Shown piece after piece: positions 6,936 through 14,614 of a stretch of 18,435 nt of DNA. Both the position numbers and the translations under genes were made by a program. Numbering within the stretch: position 1 is the stretch's first letter; the number at the start of each line of letters is the position of its first letter. Under the pieces are notes generated by a model, which did no database searches, was not told the DNA's origin, and saw only the letters and a program-made list of their open reading frames with translations. Source of the DNA: an uncultured Flavobacteriaceae bacterium (lineage in GTDB: Bacteria > Bacteroidota > Bacteroidia > Flavobacteriales > Flavobacteriaceae); contig CALGUD010000043.1 of assembly GCA_937901915.1 (NCBI GenBank), forward strand, positions 1 through 18,435, written 5' to 3'.

Positions 6936-7802
6936 ATGAGACAGCTTAAAATAACAAAACAAGTAACAAACAGGGAAACAAAATCATTAAATTCTTACCT
7001 TCAGGATGTAAGTAAGATTGATATGATTACAGCCGATGAAGAAGTTGAGTTGGCACAGCGTATCCGTAACGGAGACCAGCAGGCCCTGGATAAACTTACC
7101 AGGTCCAATCTCAGGTTCGTGGTTTCGGTTGCGAAACAGTACCAGAACCAGGGCTTAACGTTATCTGATATTATTAATGAGGGAAATGTAGGTTTGGTAA
7201 AAGCAGCACAGCGTTTTGATGAAACCCGCGGATTTAAATTTATTTCGTATGCCGTATGGTGGATACGACAGGCTATATTACAGGCAATAGCAGAAAAAGG
7301 CCGTTCAGTACGCCTCCCATTGAATAAAATTGGCGAGATCAGTAAAATTAACAAATCAATGGCGCGCTTACAACAAATATATGAGCGTAAACCCACCGCT
7401 GAGGAGATATCAGAAGAATTAGATATCCCGTTATATAAAGTAGAATTGTCCTTAAAAAACATTAGCCGGAACCTTTCGCTTGATGCGCCTTTTCAACAGG
7501 ATGAGGATAGTAACAACCTTTATAGTGTAATAAAATCCAATGATTCTCCCAATCCCGACAACGAACTTATGCAGGATTCTCTTAAACTGGAAATAGACCG
7601 GGCATTGGAAACGCTTACGCCAAGGGAACAGGATGTGATAAAGCTTAATTTTGGCCTCAACAACCAACAAATTATGTCTTTAGAGGAAATTGGCCAAACG
7701 TTTGATCTTACAAGGGAACGAGTACGCCAAATAAGGGAAAAAGCAATAAAAAGGTTAAGGAATGAGTCTAAAAGCCGGATATTGAAAATGTACCTGGGAT
7801 AA
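6936..7802 (+). CDS. RNA polymerase sigma-70 factor, RpoD/SigA family (probable paralogue)
   Basis: The 288-residue protein has the short Bacteroidota RpoD layout: the N-terminus MRQLKITKQVTNRETKSL, region 1.2, region 2 with NEGNVGLVKAAQRFDETRGFKF and SYAVWWIRQAI, region 3, and region 4.2 with an HTH at EEIGQTFDLTRERVRQIREKA. It directs RNA polymerase to promoters. Several positions differ from the near-invariant housekeeping RpoD as I remember it: AEKGRSVRLPLN instead of AEQSRIVRLPLN, a different region 3 around 150-190, and LNFGLNNQQIMSL in region 4. I therefore think it is a second, specialised copy. It is the only plus-strand gene here and is transcribed away from the Crp-type regulator. 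No clear terminator follows. If the genome has no other RpoD, it would be the primary sigma factor. Confidence 0.95.
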   Translation: MRQLKITKQVTNRETKSLNSYLQDVSKIDMITADEEVELAQRIRNGDQQALDKLTRSNLRFVVSVAKQYQNQGLTLSDIINEGNVGLVKAAQRFDETRGFKFISYAVWWIRQAILQAIAEKGRSVRLPLNKIGEISKINKSMARLQQIYERKPTAEEISEELDIPLYKVELSLKNISRNLSLDAPFQQDEDSNNLYSVIKSNDSPNPDNELMQDSLKLEIDRALETLTPREQDVIKLNFGLNNQQIMSLEEIGQTFDLTRERVRQIREKAIKRLRNESKSRILKMYLG

Positions 7803-7902
7803 ATTAGACAGGGGTTTTACATTCTCTGCGTTAGTGACGGCTTGAGAGTGTCGATTAAAGATGGCGAATTCGTTTGTTATACTTTTTGAATAGTTATGTT
7901 AT

Positions 7903-8232
7903 TCATGAATGTGAAACGGCTTTAAGGCCAATAATTGAACCGATTAATGTGGTTATAAAAAGTAGTCTCAGAAAGGTTGCTGGTTCTTTAAATACCAGAA
8001 TTCCAACCAAAGCTGTTCCTATTGCTCCGATTCCAGTCCACACGGCATACGCTGTACCGATTGGTAAAGTTTGAGTTGCTTTAATTAAAAGCCCCATACT
8101 TATAGTGAGGGTAATAATAAAAGCAGCATACCATGCATACATTTCGTTTCCCGTGGTATGTTTTGCTTTTCCCAAACAGAATGCAAATGCAACCTCAAAT
8201 AGTCCGGCAATAATTAAAATAATCCAATTCAT
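7903..8232 (-). CDS. Small multidrug resistance (SMR) exporter, SugE/Gdx-like
   Basis: This 109-residue inner-membrane protein has four hydrophobic helices. The essential glutamate of the SMR family is Glu13. The helix 3 motif GTAYAVWTGIGAIGTA (about 59-74) is typical of the SugE/Gdx branch, which exports guanidinium or quaternary ammonium ions by proton antiport as a dual-topology dimer. Tyr62 and Trp65 match the Gdx binding-site pair. The tryptophan usually found three residues after the glutamate is Phe16 here, so substrate range may differ. It starts 31 bases after the stop of the upstream secreted-protein gene, with no promoter seen between, so it may share that transcript. The length is normal for the family. 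Confidence 0.9.
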   Translation of the reverse strand: MNWIILIIAGLFEVAFAFCLGKAKHTTGNEMYAWYAAFIITLTISMGLLIKATQTLPIGTAYAVWTGIGAIGTALVGILVFKEPATFLRLLFITTLIGSIIGLKAVSHS

Positions 8233-8263
8233 TTTAGTCAGTAGTTTTAAATTCTAAAGCTTA

Positions 8264-9760
8264 TTACTCTAAAATCATAAATGTTTTTTTTCTTACTCCG
8301 GAACTCATCATAATAAATTTATTAGAAGCGTAACCCCCGTAATACGGTTGATAAAATTCTTTTCCTTTATTATCCTGTATTTTATTGTAAGAGACCTCAC
8401 CATTTTCAGAATATTGAAAATCATATAAAGATGAAGATTCAAACCAACCTTTGGATACTTTCGTTCTTCCATCATCTTTCTCAGTAAGGTTTTTACCTGA
8501 GTTTAGAATAATGTGAAGTTGTTCATCCTTTAAAAAAGCATTGTACGAAGGTGAGGTAGATCTTTTAAATACACTTCTTCCCCAAGCTAAATCTCCATCA
8601 GGTTTAAATTTTAAAATCAAAATATCGTCATAATGAAAGACAATTTGCCAGTAACCTCCCATTGTTCCTGTTTGCACATAAGTTTGTGAGATGTAAAACT
8701 CTTCTGCAATTATAAAAGTATTACCTGCACTATCAGTTAGCACATGATCTATTTCAAAATTAGTAAGCTCTTTCTTTTTATTATTTTTACGTTCGGCCTT
8801 TCTATAGCCATACAAATCATTATATACCTCTTTTGGTAATACCTGGTTTTTTTTTCTTTTAACACTAAAGTTATTGACATCAATTACAAAGTCACAACCA
8901 CCTTTTATTCTATTAACATTTAATTCTGAATAAAAACCAAGTAAGTGCAAATCATTATTGATTTGGGAAATGCTTAACGATTGAATATGTTCGTTTTCCA
9001 AATCAAGTAAAATTTCGCTATTTTCATCTGGTGTTATTTTGTTTAACACAAACTGATAGTTGGCCTCACCACTAAAGTTTTTATCAGAAGTACCATCTAA
9101 GAACAGCTTACCCAACGAGTATACATTTGCATCATCATCTACATGTAAGTCATTGTGCTCAAATGTCCTTTTTTCGTGTTCTTGATATGATTTTGTATAC
9201 ATTAAAGTTTCGTTTTTTGAATCATAAATCCGAATGGTATATGAGTTTTTATTTTTTCGAATGTTATCGGTTGCAACAGCAAAATAATTACCATTAGGGG
9301 ATAACGCAAAGCTCGTATTATGGTTTTTTCTGGAACCAAATAAACTTTGCTTTTTCTCAACACTGGTTTTAAAAATAGTTGTTTTTAAGTAAGATTTTGT
9401 ATTCAGGTCTAAGGTGTGACAGTATAAAATTCGCTCGTCTTTTTCCGGAGCATAAACAGTAAATAATTTAAGTTGATTATTGTAAAATAAATCGCCAACA
9501 TAACTCTCTTTTTTACTGCTTTTTACAACTATAGAATATGTTTTGTGAAGGTTCGCATCGAAAATGTCAAACAAAAAGTCTCTGTTACCATTTCTAGCTA
9601 AAGCTGTTTCACCGGATTCTGAAGTATGAATGGCTAGTACACCTATAGCATTAATGTCATCCATGTATTCTTCACTCTCACTAACTTTTAATTGTGTTGT
9701 AGATTGTGCCAGGATTAAGTTTGATATCGTCAGGAAGCAAAGTATTAATAGTTTTTTCAT
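8264..9760 (-). CDS. Secreted protein of unknown function, probably a beta-propeller
   Basis: I do not recognise this 498-residue protein. It has a clear signal peptide (residues 1-19, ending LILAQ), so it is exported. The rest is rich in short beta strands with repeated phrases such as LKFKPDGDLAWGRS, FQYSENGEVSYNK and FALSPNGNYFAVATDN. These resemble blades of six- or seven-bladed propellers in Bacteroidota secreted proteins, but no repeat is clean enough to assign a family. No catalytic motif, lipobox or C-terminal sorting domain is visible. A promoter candidate lies at 9895-9925, and the SMR gene follows closely. The reading frame is uninterrupted and codon use resembles its neighbours. 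Confidence 0.75.
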   Translation of the reverse strand: MKKLLILCFLTISNLILAQSTTQLKVSESEEYMDDINAIGVLAIHTSESGETALARNGNRDFLFDIFDANLHKTYSIVVKSSKKESYVGDLFYNNQLKLFTVYAPEKDERILYCHTLDLNTKSYLKTTIFKTSVEKKQSLFGSRKNHNTSFALSPNGNYFAVATDNIRKNKNSYTIRIYDSKNETLMYTKSYQEHEKRTFEHNDLHVDDDANVYSLGKLFLDGTSDKNFSGEANYQFVLNKITPDENSEILLDLENEHIQSLSISQINNDLHLLGFYSELNVNRIKGGCDFVIDVNNFSVKRKKNQVLPKEVYNDLYGYRKAERKNNKKKELTNFEIDHVLTDSAGNTFIIAEEFYISQTYVQTGTMGGYWQIVFHYDDILILKFKPDGDLAWGRSVFKRSTSPSYNAFLKDEQLHIILNSGKNLTEKDDGRTKVSKGWFESSSLYDFQYSENGEVSYNKIQDNKGKEFYQPYYGGYASNKFIMMSSGVRKKTFMILE

Positions 9761-9894
9761 AATGCGTAAATGATTGATTATAATGCCTTAAAATAAAAGG
9801 GTATATTTTTTAATTATATAAAGTATCTGATTATCTAAGTGCTGTAATTAAAAAGAAGCGATTGCTTTTCAGTCATTACTTAAAACTTTTTGCG

Positions 9895-9925
9895 GAAAGA
9901 TAGAAACTTTGGGTTTAACCTCAAA
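9895..9925 (-). promoter_or_regulatory. Bacteroidota-type promoter for the secreted protein gene
   Basis: The minus strand carries TTTG at 9925-9922, a 19-base spacer and TATCTTTC at 9902-9895. This differs from TTTG-N19-TAnnTTTG only in the last base. The leader to ATG 9760 would be about 130 bases. The rest of the gap (9761-10024) shows nothing else I can name. Confidence 0.4.
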
Positions 9926-10024
9926 GCTCTTATTGCGCTGTTACGGATTTCAATGTACAAATTTTCCGAAACAGGATAACACCGATTTAGGAGTAATAGT
10001 ATTATACGGAAACTGTAATAGGTT

Positions 10025-10954
10025 TTATTTACTCAACATCCATTTTGTTAAATCGTCTACATCTACAATTCCCCAGCTATGCGGGTGTCTTTCTCCGTTT
10101 GCTCTGTAACCTTTATTTTCTGTCGGAATGTATTCTACGTTCCTAAAACCTTGCTTTTCTAATTTTTCAGAAAGTTTTTTAATGTAGCAAGAATTCATTT
10201 GGTCATAATCTGCCATCCTGTTTTCTTTCCACCAAATCGTATCGGGTTCCGTGTACATTCTGATTTTAGTGTTTTCTAAGTTTTTGATGTTATTGATATT
10301 TTCTGTTTTAGAAGAGTAAACAGAATATCTTTCATATTGAGTCAGATCGTCATTTGGATTTCCAAAACCATTGCCTAACGATTCAATTAGCCAGGTGCTT
10401 TCCTGAACTGAGGGTTCAGAAAAATTTCGTTTAATATTCTTTTCAGCACTAAAGTATAGCGCTGCTAAATCGATAGGTGCATCAACTATGAATACCCCTT
10501 TTGGTTTTAAAGCGATTCTATTATTCTCTGTTAAATAGTCTCCTATTAGTAATGCAACATTTCCCCCGCTTGAAAAACCACCAAGGTATAAATTATCATT
10601 TGGCAGTTTGTTGTTCGTGAAAATTGTTTGAAGTTGTTTTGCTAATGTTTTTAAATCTTCCTCCTCAAGCCAAAGTTTCTTATTGTAGTTAGAATACACT
10701 ATTGCGATTTCATTTTCTTTAGCTTTTTTAAGTATTTTGAATTCTCTTTTAATGTCTTCAGCAACTTCCGGATAGCCACCGAAAAGTACTAAAACAGCTT
10801 TGGGTTTACTATTTGGTTTATATAACTGATATTCAGAGGTATAAATGTGTTCATACTCAATCTTCTTTGAATTTTCTTTATATTCTTTCCTAATATTCTG
10901 TTTACAAGAATTAAAGATTAAAAAGGCCAATATTAAGATTGAGATTTGTTTCAT
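10025..10954 (-). CDS. Alpha/beta-hydrolase-fold lipoprotein
   Basis: I place the start at ATG 10954. That gives a signal sequence ending in the lipobox FNSC (Cys17), whereas a frame extended from a TTG at 11014 would bury it. The 309-residue protein has the core strand AVLVLFGG, the nucleophile elbow GFSSG with Ser128, and a C-terminal His290 or His292 (RHPHSW) as the likely third member of the triad. Asp159 or Asp238 could be the acid. Such proteins are esterases, lipases or peptidases; the substrate is unknown. It would sit in the periplasm or on the outer membrane. It follows the VOC gene by 56 bases and probably shares its transcript. Confidence 0.8.
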   Translation of the reverse strand: MKQISILILAFLIFNSCKQNIRKEYKENSKKIEYEHIYTSEYQLYKPNSKPKAVLVLFGGYPEVAEDIKREFKILKKAKENEIAIVYSNYNKKLWLEEEDLKTLAKQLQTIFTNNKLPNDNLYLGGFSSGGNVALLIGDYLTENNRIALKPKGVFIVDAPIDLAALYFSAEKNIKRNFSEPSVQESTWLIESLGNGFGNPNDDLTQYERYSVYSSKTENINNIKNLENTKIRMYTEPDTIWWKENRMADYDQMNSCYIKKLSEKLEKQGFRNVEYIPTENKGYRANGERHPHSWGIVDVDDLTKWMLSK

Positions 10955-11010
10955 TGGACGTTCATACAAATTTTTATACATTGTTGGTGGTTCGCTGTTT
11001 TTTTCTTCTG

Positions 11011-11367
11011 TCAACTATTTTGTCCAAAAGTCAGTAAGTTATTATCCGGGTCAAGCAAGGCAAATTCCCTTTGTCCCCAAGGTTTGGCCTGCAATGTTCC
11101 GTTTGGATGAATTGAAATTTTGTTATCCAAAAGTGTTTGGTAAAGTTTATCAATGTCGTTTGTCCTGATATAAACTTGTCCGTAGTTTTCTTTCGGGTCA
11201 AGGTCTTTGAACTCAAAAAAGTGAATTTGAATGTTGTCTTTATGAACCATTAAATAACCATCAAAGTCATTGTCACCAAAAAGTTGAAACCCTAATTTGT
11301 TTACGTAATAGTCATGCGTTACCGCTTTGTTTCGCATTGGTAACTTAGGATTTATTTCTGTCAGCAT
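11011..11367 (-). CDS. VOC-family (glyoxalase/bleomycin-resistance fold) protein
   Basis: The 118-residue product has two beta-alpha-beta-beta-beta modules. The first contains HDYYVNKLGFQLFG and the strand IQIHFFEF with His49. The second ends EFALLDPDNNLLTFG, the classic C-terminal VOC signature. It closely resembles small cytoplasmic flavobacterial proteins annotated as bleomycin-resistance or glyoxalase-like. Such proteins either bind a drug as a dimer or use a metal for chemistry on small molecules, and the choice cannot be made here. The start at 11367 gives the usual length. A 17-bp palindrome (11379-11395) lies just upstream. It is the first gene of a likely pair with the hydrolase lipoprotein. 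Confidence 0.88.
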   Translation of the reverse strand: MLTEINPKLPMRNKAVTHDYYVNKLGFQLFGDNDFDGYLMVHKDNIQIHFFEFKDLDPKENYGQVYIRTNDIDKLYQTLLDNKISIHPNGTLQAKPWGQREFALLDPDNNLLTFGQNS

Positions 11368-11378
11368 ATTTTATTTTG

Positions 11379-11395
11379 TTTATTTTGTAAATAAA
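11379..11395. repeat. AT-rich 17-bp palindrome upstream of the VOC gene
   Basis: TTTATTT and AAATAAA flank three bases, 11 bases before the ATG at 11367. It could be an operator, but such AT-rich palindromes also arise by chance. Confidence 0.25.
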
Positions 11396-11557
11396 ATTCT
11401 TGTTGGCAATTGTTTGATGTTAGCGTTTTATATGGTTGGCAGTAACCAGGCGAACTGCAAGCCTCAATTTCGGTTAACTACTTAAGGTTGATACAGCTAA
11501 ACCCTATCAATTTACTATTGTTTCGCCATTTTTTTTATACTTTTGTGCCTTTACACT

Positions 11558-12232
11558 TTATTTTATGTTTAATTTTTTTCTTCTTTTATAGATTCCAACT
11601 CCATAAGAAATCAATAAGGGGATTGATAATATTAACGATATTCCCGTCAGTACCATTAAGACCATATATGAACTATCGTGTGGTGTTGGGTTTCTCATTC
11701 CACCCATAATATTAAAAACAACTCTATGTAAGTTCAATAGGGTCAATACAGATATTATAATACAAATTGGCATTAATGTAACCGTAATAATATTACCTGT
11801 GCTTAATTTCGTAAAGTGCTTTAAAAAGTAATATAGTAAAGCTAACCTCCAAGCTGCAACAATTGCTAAAAACCAAACATTTATAGTGTTTGAAGTTTCA
11901 ATTGAAAGAAATTTTTCTACTGGAATTGCGTAAAATATTGCAGGGAATGAGGTAAGTCCGATAAAAGTCAACACAATAAAATAACTCCAGTTTTCTATTT
12001 TGAAAGGAATTAAAATTAACCAAATGAATAGTGCTAATACAAAAATGTAAATAACAGAACCTAATCCTAAATGTTGCATCAAATTAGCACCACTATCATC
12101 CCAATATCTTCCCATTCCAACAAGCCAGGTACCAGCCAAACCTAAATAGAAATGATTCATATTAAATTCCAACATTTCTTCTTTGGTTAACTTGAAAGTT
12201 AACAATTTGGTTAAGGTATTAAATAGACTCAT
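11558..12232 (-). CDS. Multi-pass membrane protein coupled to a radical SAM enzyme
   Basis: I do not recognise a named family. The 224-residue protein has about six hydrophobic helices (roughly 27-42, 56-78, 83-105, 118-140, 147-170 and 190-214), so it is an inner-membrane protein. Notable polar positions near the membrane are GMGRYWDD after the first helix, an arginine in the fourth (AAWRLALLYYF), and the loop HRVVFNIMGGMRNPTPHD before the last. Its ATG lies inside the end of the radical SAM gene (14-base overlap), so translation is coupled and the two products probably work together. It could present a membrane-bound substrate to the enzyme or act on its product. No transporter signature is seen. 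Confidence 0.8.
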   Translation of the reverse strand: MSLFNTLTKLLTFKLTKEEMLEFNMNHFYLGLAGTWLVGMGRYWDDSGANLMQHLGLGSVIYIFVLALFIWLILIPFKIENWSYFIVLTFIGLTSFPAIFYAIPVEKFLSIETSNTINVWFLAIVAAWRLALLYYFLKHFTKLSTGNIITVTLMPICIIISVLTLLNLHRVVFNIMGGMRNPTPHDSSYMVLMVLTGISLILSIPLLISYGVGIYKRRKKLNIK

Positions 12233-13574
12233 ATAAATTTGTTTTTCTTCTGTTTAATAGTGTTTTTTTGAAGTGTTTTTTTCTATCTGCAACAAGCTGT
12301 TTGGAATAGACATTTTCCATTAGATTTTCAAATTCTGTTTCAAGTTCTAATACTGAAAAGTTTTTTGGAATAAAATTCACGTCAAATAATGTGCATTTAT
12401 CCCAATAGTTGTCAGTTAATAATCTTCCTTCTCTTTTAAGTTGATTATATAATTGAGTTCCAGGAAATGGTGTCAGTAAAGTTATCTGAACTTCTGAAAG
12501 GTTACTATCAATTATAAATTGTTTTGTTTCCTTAAATGATTCTCTCGTGTCAGTATCAAATCCAAGAATAAAACAACCATTCACAGAAATTCCATAGGAT
12601 TGTATTTTATCAATGGCTTTTAGGTAATTATCAAATTGCTTATGCTTCCAATTACCTCTATCAATTCCTTTCAGCCCATCTTTATTTGCAGTTTCAAATC
12701 CGATTAAAATTTGAGCACAGTTAGATTTTACCAACAACTCCAATAACTCATCATCATAAGCAATAGAAATATCCGTTTCAGTAAACCATTTCATTTTATA
12801 ATTTGAAAATAGAGTTAACAACTCCCTAGACCATTTTTTGTCTATAAATGTGTTGTCATCGGCTAACTCAATAAAAGGCCTTTCCCAAACTTCAAATATT
12901 TTGTTCAATTCCTTTTCAATTTGTAGTATTGATTTCTTTTTATAGGAACTTATAGTGCGAGATGCTGCACAAAAACTACAATTTAAAGGACACCCTCTGG
13001 TAGTTTGAATTGTTAATCGGTTATATCTTGAAATATCAAGCAATTCATATTTTGGTATTTTACAAGAGTTGAAACGGAAAATATATTTTGAGTTTAAAAG
13101 CGAACTATAAAAAGGTTTGATTGATTTGTTCTCAAAATCATTAAGAATTGTTTCCCAAATTATTTCCCCTTCTCCTTGAATAACAATATCGGCAAATTGT
13201 TGTGCTTCTGTTGGCACAGCTGAAACGTGTAATCCACCAATAGCAACCTTTATCCCCCTGTTTCTGAACCTCTGGCTTAATTTATAAGTTTCATTTATTC
13301 TAGCAGTTAATGAGGAAAATGCAATTATATCTGGCTTTTCATTAATAATTTCAATGATTTCAGATTCTGAAAAATAGTCGAGTTCTTTATAAATCACTTC
13401 CCAATGTTCAGGAGTGTGTGCTGCAAGTGTCAATAAACCTAAACTTGGTAAACTGGCAATTACTTCACTTCTTTCTACAAAGCCGGGTAAAGTCAATCCA
13501 AGATCGAGTAAACGTTTGTTATAAACTCTTACTCCACTCATAGAAATTAGTATGACTTTATATTGTTTCTTCAT
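12219..13574 (-). CDS. B12-binding-type radical SAM protein
   Basis: The 451-residue protein has an N-terminal Rossmann-like B12-binding-type domain (about 1-150, with PSLGLLTLAA, then IAFSSLTARI and VAIGGLHVSAVPTEA). The radical SAM barrel contains Cys195-xxx-Cys199-xx-Cys202 (RGCPLNCSFC), the [4Fe-4S] ligands that cleave S-adenosylmethionine. Downstream blocks include LIGFETANKDGLKGIDRG and a C-terminal ELETEFENLME region. This architecture is that of class B methylases and of the HpnJ/HpnP lipid-modifying group. No His of the base-off B12 motif is evident, as is common in this class. The reaction is unknown. The overlapping membrane protein gene suggests a membrane-linked substrate such as a lipid or isoprenoid, which is inference. 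Confidence 0.9.
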   Translation of the reverse strand: MKKQYKVILISMSGVRVYNKRLLDLGLTLPGFVERSEVIASLPSLGLLTLAAHTPEHWEVIYKELDYFSESEIIEIINEKPDIIAFSSLTARINETYKLSQRFRNRGIKVAIGGLHVSAVPTEAQQFADIVIQGEGEIIWETILNDFENKSIKPFYSSLLNSKYIFRFNSCKIPKYELLDISRYNRLTIQTTRGCPLNCSFCAASRTISSYKKKSILQIEKELNKIFEVWERPFIELADDNTFIDKKWSRELLTLFSNYKMKWFTETDISIAYDDELLELLVKSNCAQILIGFETANKDGLKGIDRGNWKHKQFDNYLKAIDKIQSYGISVNGCFILGFDTDTRESFKETKQFIIDSNLSEVQITLLTPFPGTQLYNQLKREGRLLTDNYWDKCTLFDVNFIPKNFSVLELETEFENLMENVYSKQLVADRKKHFKKTLLNRRKTNLYESI

Positions 13575-13596
13575 ATGCAGGTATTTTTAGTATGAG

Positions 13597-13720
13597 ACCC
13601 AACGTCACGTATAAAAACTGTGCGAGCTGGCGAGCGTGATTGTCCGCAGGACAATCTGCTAAGCAAACGAGCACGGAGTTTCGATTTAAGACTGAATTAA
13701 GCATTTTTTTTATATGTTGT
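13597..13720. repeat. Imperfectly palindromic spacer element with cassette-site-like ends
   Basis: The element starts ACCCAAC-N5-GTATAAAAA (13597-13617) and ends TTTTTATATGTTG (13706-13719), so its ends are rough inverted copies. Inside is a perfect hairpin, GATTGTCC-GCA-GGACAATC (13638-13656), flanked by weaker pairing between GTGC (13620-13623) and GCAC (13671-13674). It is more GC-rich than its surroundings. The end ACCCAAC fits the RYYYAAC core of integron attC sites, while the other end (GTTGTCA) fits GTTRRRY only partly. There is no T-run, so it is not an intrinsic terminator. Confidence 0.4.
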
Positions 13721-13734
13721 CATGCCCTTTTTTC

Positions 13735-14373
13735 TCAACTGGTTATAAAATATTGAATTAAAAGTTTATTGTCGATGCGCCATCTTATCCAGCCTGATTT
13801 AATCTCTGGTAAGCTGTTAGTAAATTCACCACAATGTTCTGGACTAAAAATTTCAATCCAATCTCCTTTCATTTTTTTAACCTGAAAACAATCTGGTCCG
13901 TTGTATGAGATTTGTGGTGCACCGCTAATTGGCGATTCCAAAATCTTTTGGTCAGCTTGAGGAAGGCGAGAAATACTAAACATACTTTTTAAATATTCCT
14001 CCCAATTATGGAAATCCGTTATTTCACTATTTTCCAACCACAAAGTTTTACCAGTTTCGTTATTAACTATTACCTTATACCAATCCGCATTTTTTTCTAC
14101 AACTCGAAAATTGAAAGAGTGATAATCAAGCCATAAAGATTCTGGTTGTAACCAGACCTTTTGATGTTCCAAACCACAAATATTCCAACTATTTATCTCA
14201 GGATCATCAAAAAATCGCAAAGTCTTCGAAGGATTTTTGTCGGTCATATTTTGATAAAAATTCATTTCTGATTTAGAATCAAAATTTATTGAAACAATAC
14301 CAATCCCTAAGTCCGTTTGAGAAAACAGATTAAAGCTTAATAGAAGTAGCAAACTTGTTAAAATATGTTTCAT
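13735..14373 (-). CDS. Secreted protein with two SH3-like domains
   Basis: The 212-residue protein has a signal peptide (residues 1-19, ending LFSQ). Two segments look like bacterial SH3 domains. The first is around 85-118 (FRVVEKNADWYKVIV, then KTLWLEN). The second is around 158-205 (DCFQVKKMKGDWIEIF, then SGWIRWRIDNKLLIQYF). Such domains bind peptides or cell-wall components, but no catalytic domain accompanies them. Cys66 lies in the N-terminal half and Cys162 and Cys180 flank the second domain; the latter pair could form a disulphide. It stands alone between a spacer element and the GH9 terminator, with its own promoter candidate at 14395-14425. The function is unknown and the domain call is moderately supported. 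Confidence 0.7.
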   Translation of the reverse strand: MKHILTSLLLLLSFNLFSQTDLGIGIVSINFDSKSEMNFYQNMTDKNPSKTLRFFDDPEINSWNICGLEHQKVWLQPESLWLDYHSFNFRVVEKNADWYKVIVNNETGKTLWLENSEITDFHNWEEYLKSMFSISRLPQADQKILESPISGAPQISYNGPDCFQVKKMKGDWIEIFSPEHCGEFTNSLPEIKSGWIRWRIDNKLLIQYFITS

Positions 14374-14394
14374 TTTTTAATTGGGCATAACGTT

Positions 14395-14425
14395 CAAATA
14401 TAGCTATTCTTCTTTCTATAGGAAA
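14395..14425 (-). promoter_or_regulatory. Bacteroidota-type promoter for the SH3-like protein gene
   Basis: The minus strand carries TTTC at 14425-14422, a 19-base spacer and TATATTTG at 14402-14395. The -7 box matches fully and the -33 differs in one base. The leader to ATG 14373 would be about 16 bases. Confidence 0.45.
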
Positions 14426-14541
14426 GTGAAGAGACCTGTCTATGATAAATCCGGTTTTGTGGAACGGGGAGTTTAAGATCATGGTAAACTCGTTACATTG
14501 ATTGTTTTGTTCATTAAACCGTTTTTGTGTTTGCACAGCTC

Positions 14542-14592
14542 AAAAAAAATAGCGCAAGAAATGAGTATCAATTTGACTCATAACTTGCGCTA
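14542..14592 (-). terminator. Strong intrinsic terminator of the GH9 gene
   Basis: On the minus strand, 22 bases after the GH9 stop, a nine-base stem (TAGCGCAAG/CTTGCGCTA), a two-base internal loop and a further six-base stem (ATGAGT/ACTCAT) form a long hairpin. Eight U residues follow at 14549-14542. The flanking A-run on the other side could also let it act weakly on the plus strand. Confidence 0.88.
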
Positions 14593-14614
14593 AAAATGTT
14601 TAATCTAATTTTGT

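Noticed and set aside
7001..7462. Long open frame antisense to the sigma factor gene
   Set aside because: It is fully inside a strongly conserved coding sequence and its translation has no protein-like pattern; it is a shadow of the sigma gene.
7887..7905. Hairpin TGAATA-GTTATGT-TATTCA as a shared terminator of the sigma and SMR genes
   Set aside because: The stem is short and AT-only apart from one pair, it includes the SMR stop codon, and no T-run follows on either strand.
10955..11014. Longer N-terminus for the hydrolase lipoprotein starting at TTG 11014, overlapping the VOC stop
   Set aside because: The added residues would bury the signal sequence and lipobox, and the start codon is not ATG.
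13638..13656. Perfect hairpin GATTGTCC-GCA-GGACAATC as a terminator of the SH3-like gene
   Set aside because: There is no U-run on either side and it lies about 80 bases past the stop. I treat it as part of the palindromic spacer element.
14330..14536. Minus-strand open frame of 68 codons upstream of the SH3-like gene
   Set aside because: It overlaps the promoter and start of the better-supported gene, has no recognisable motif, and lies in the spacer next to the GH9 terminator.
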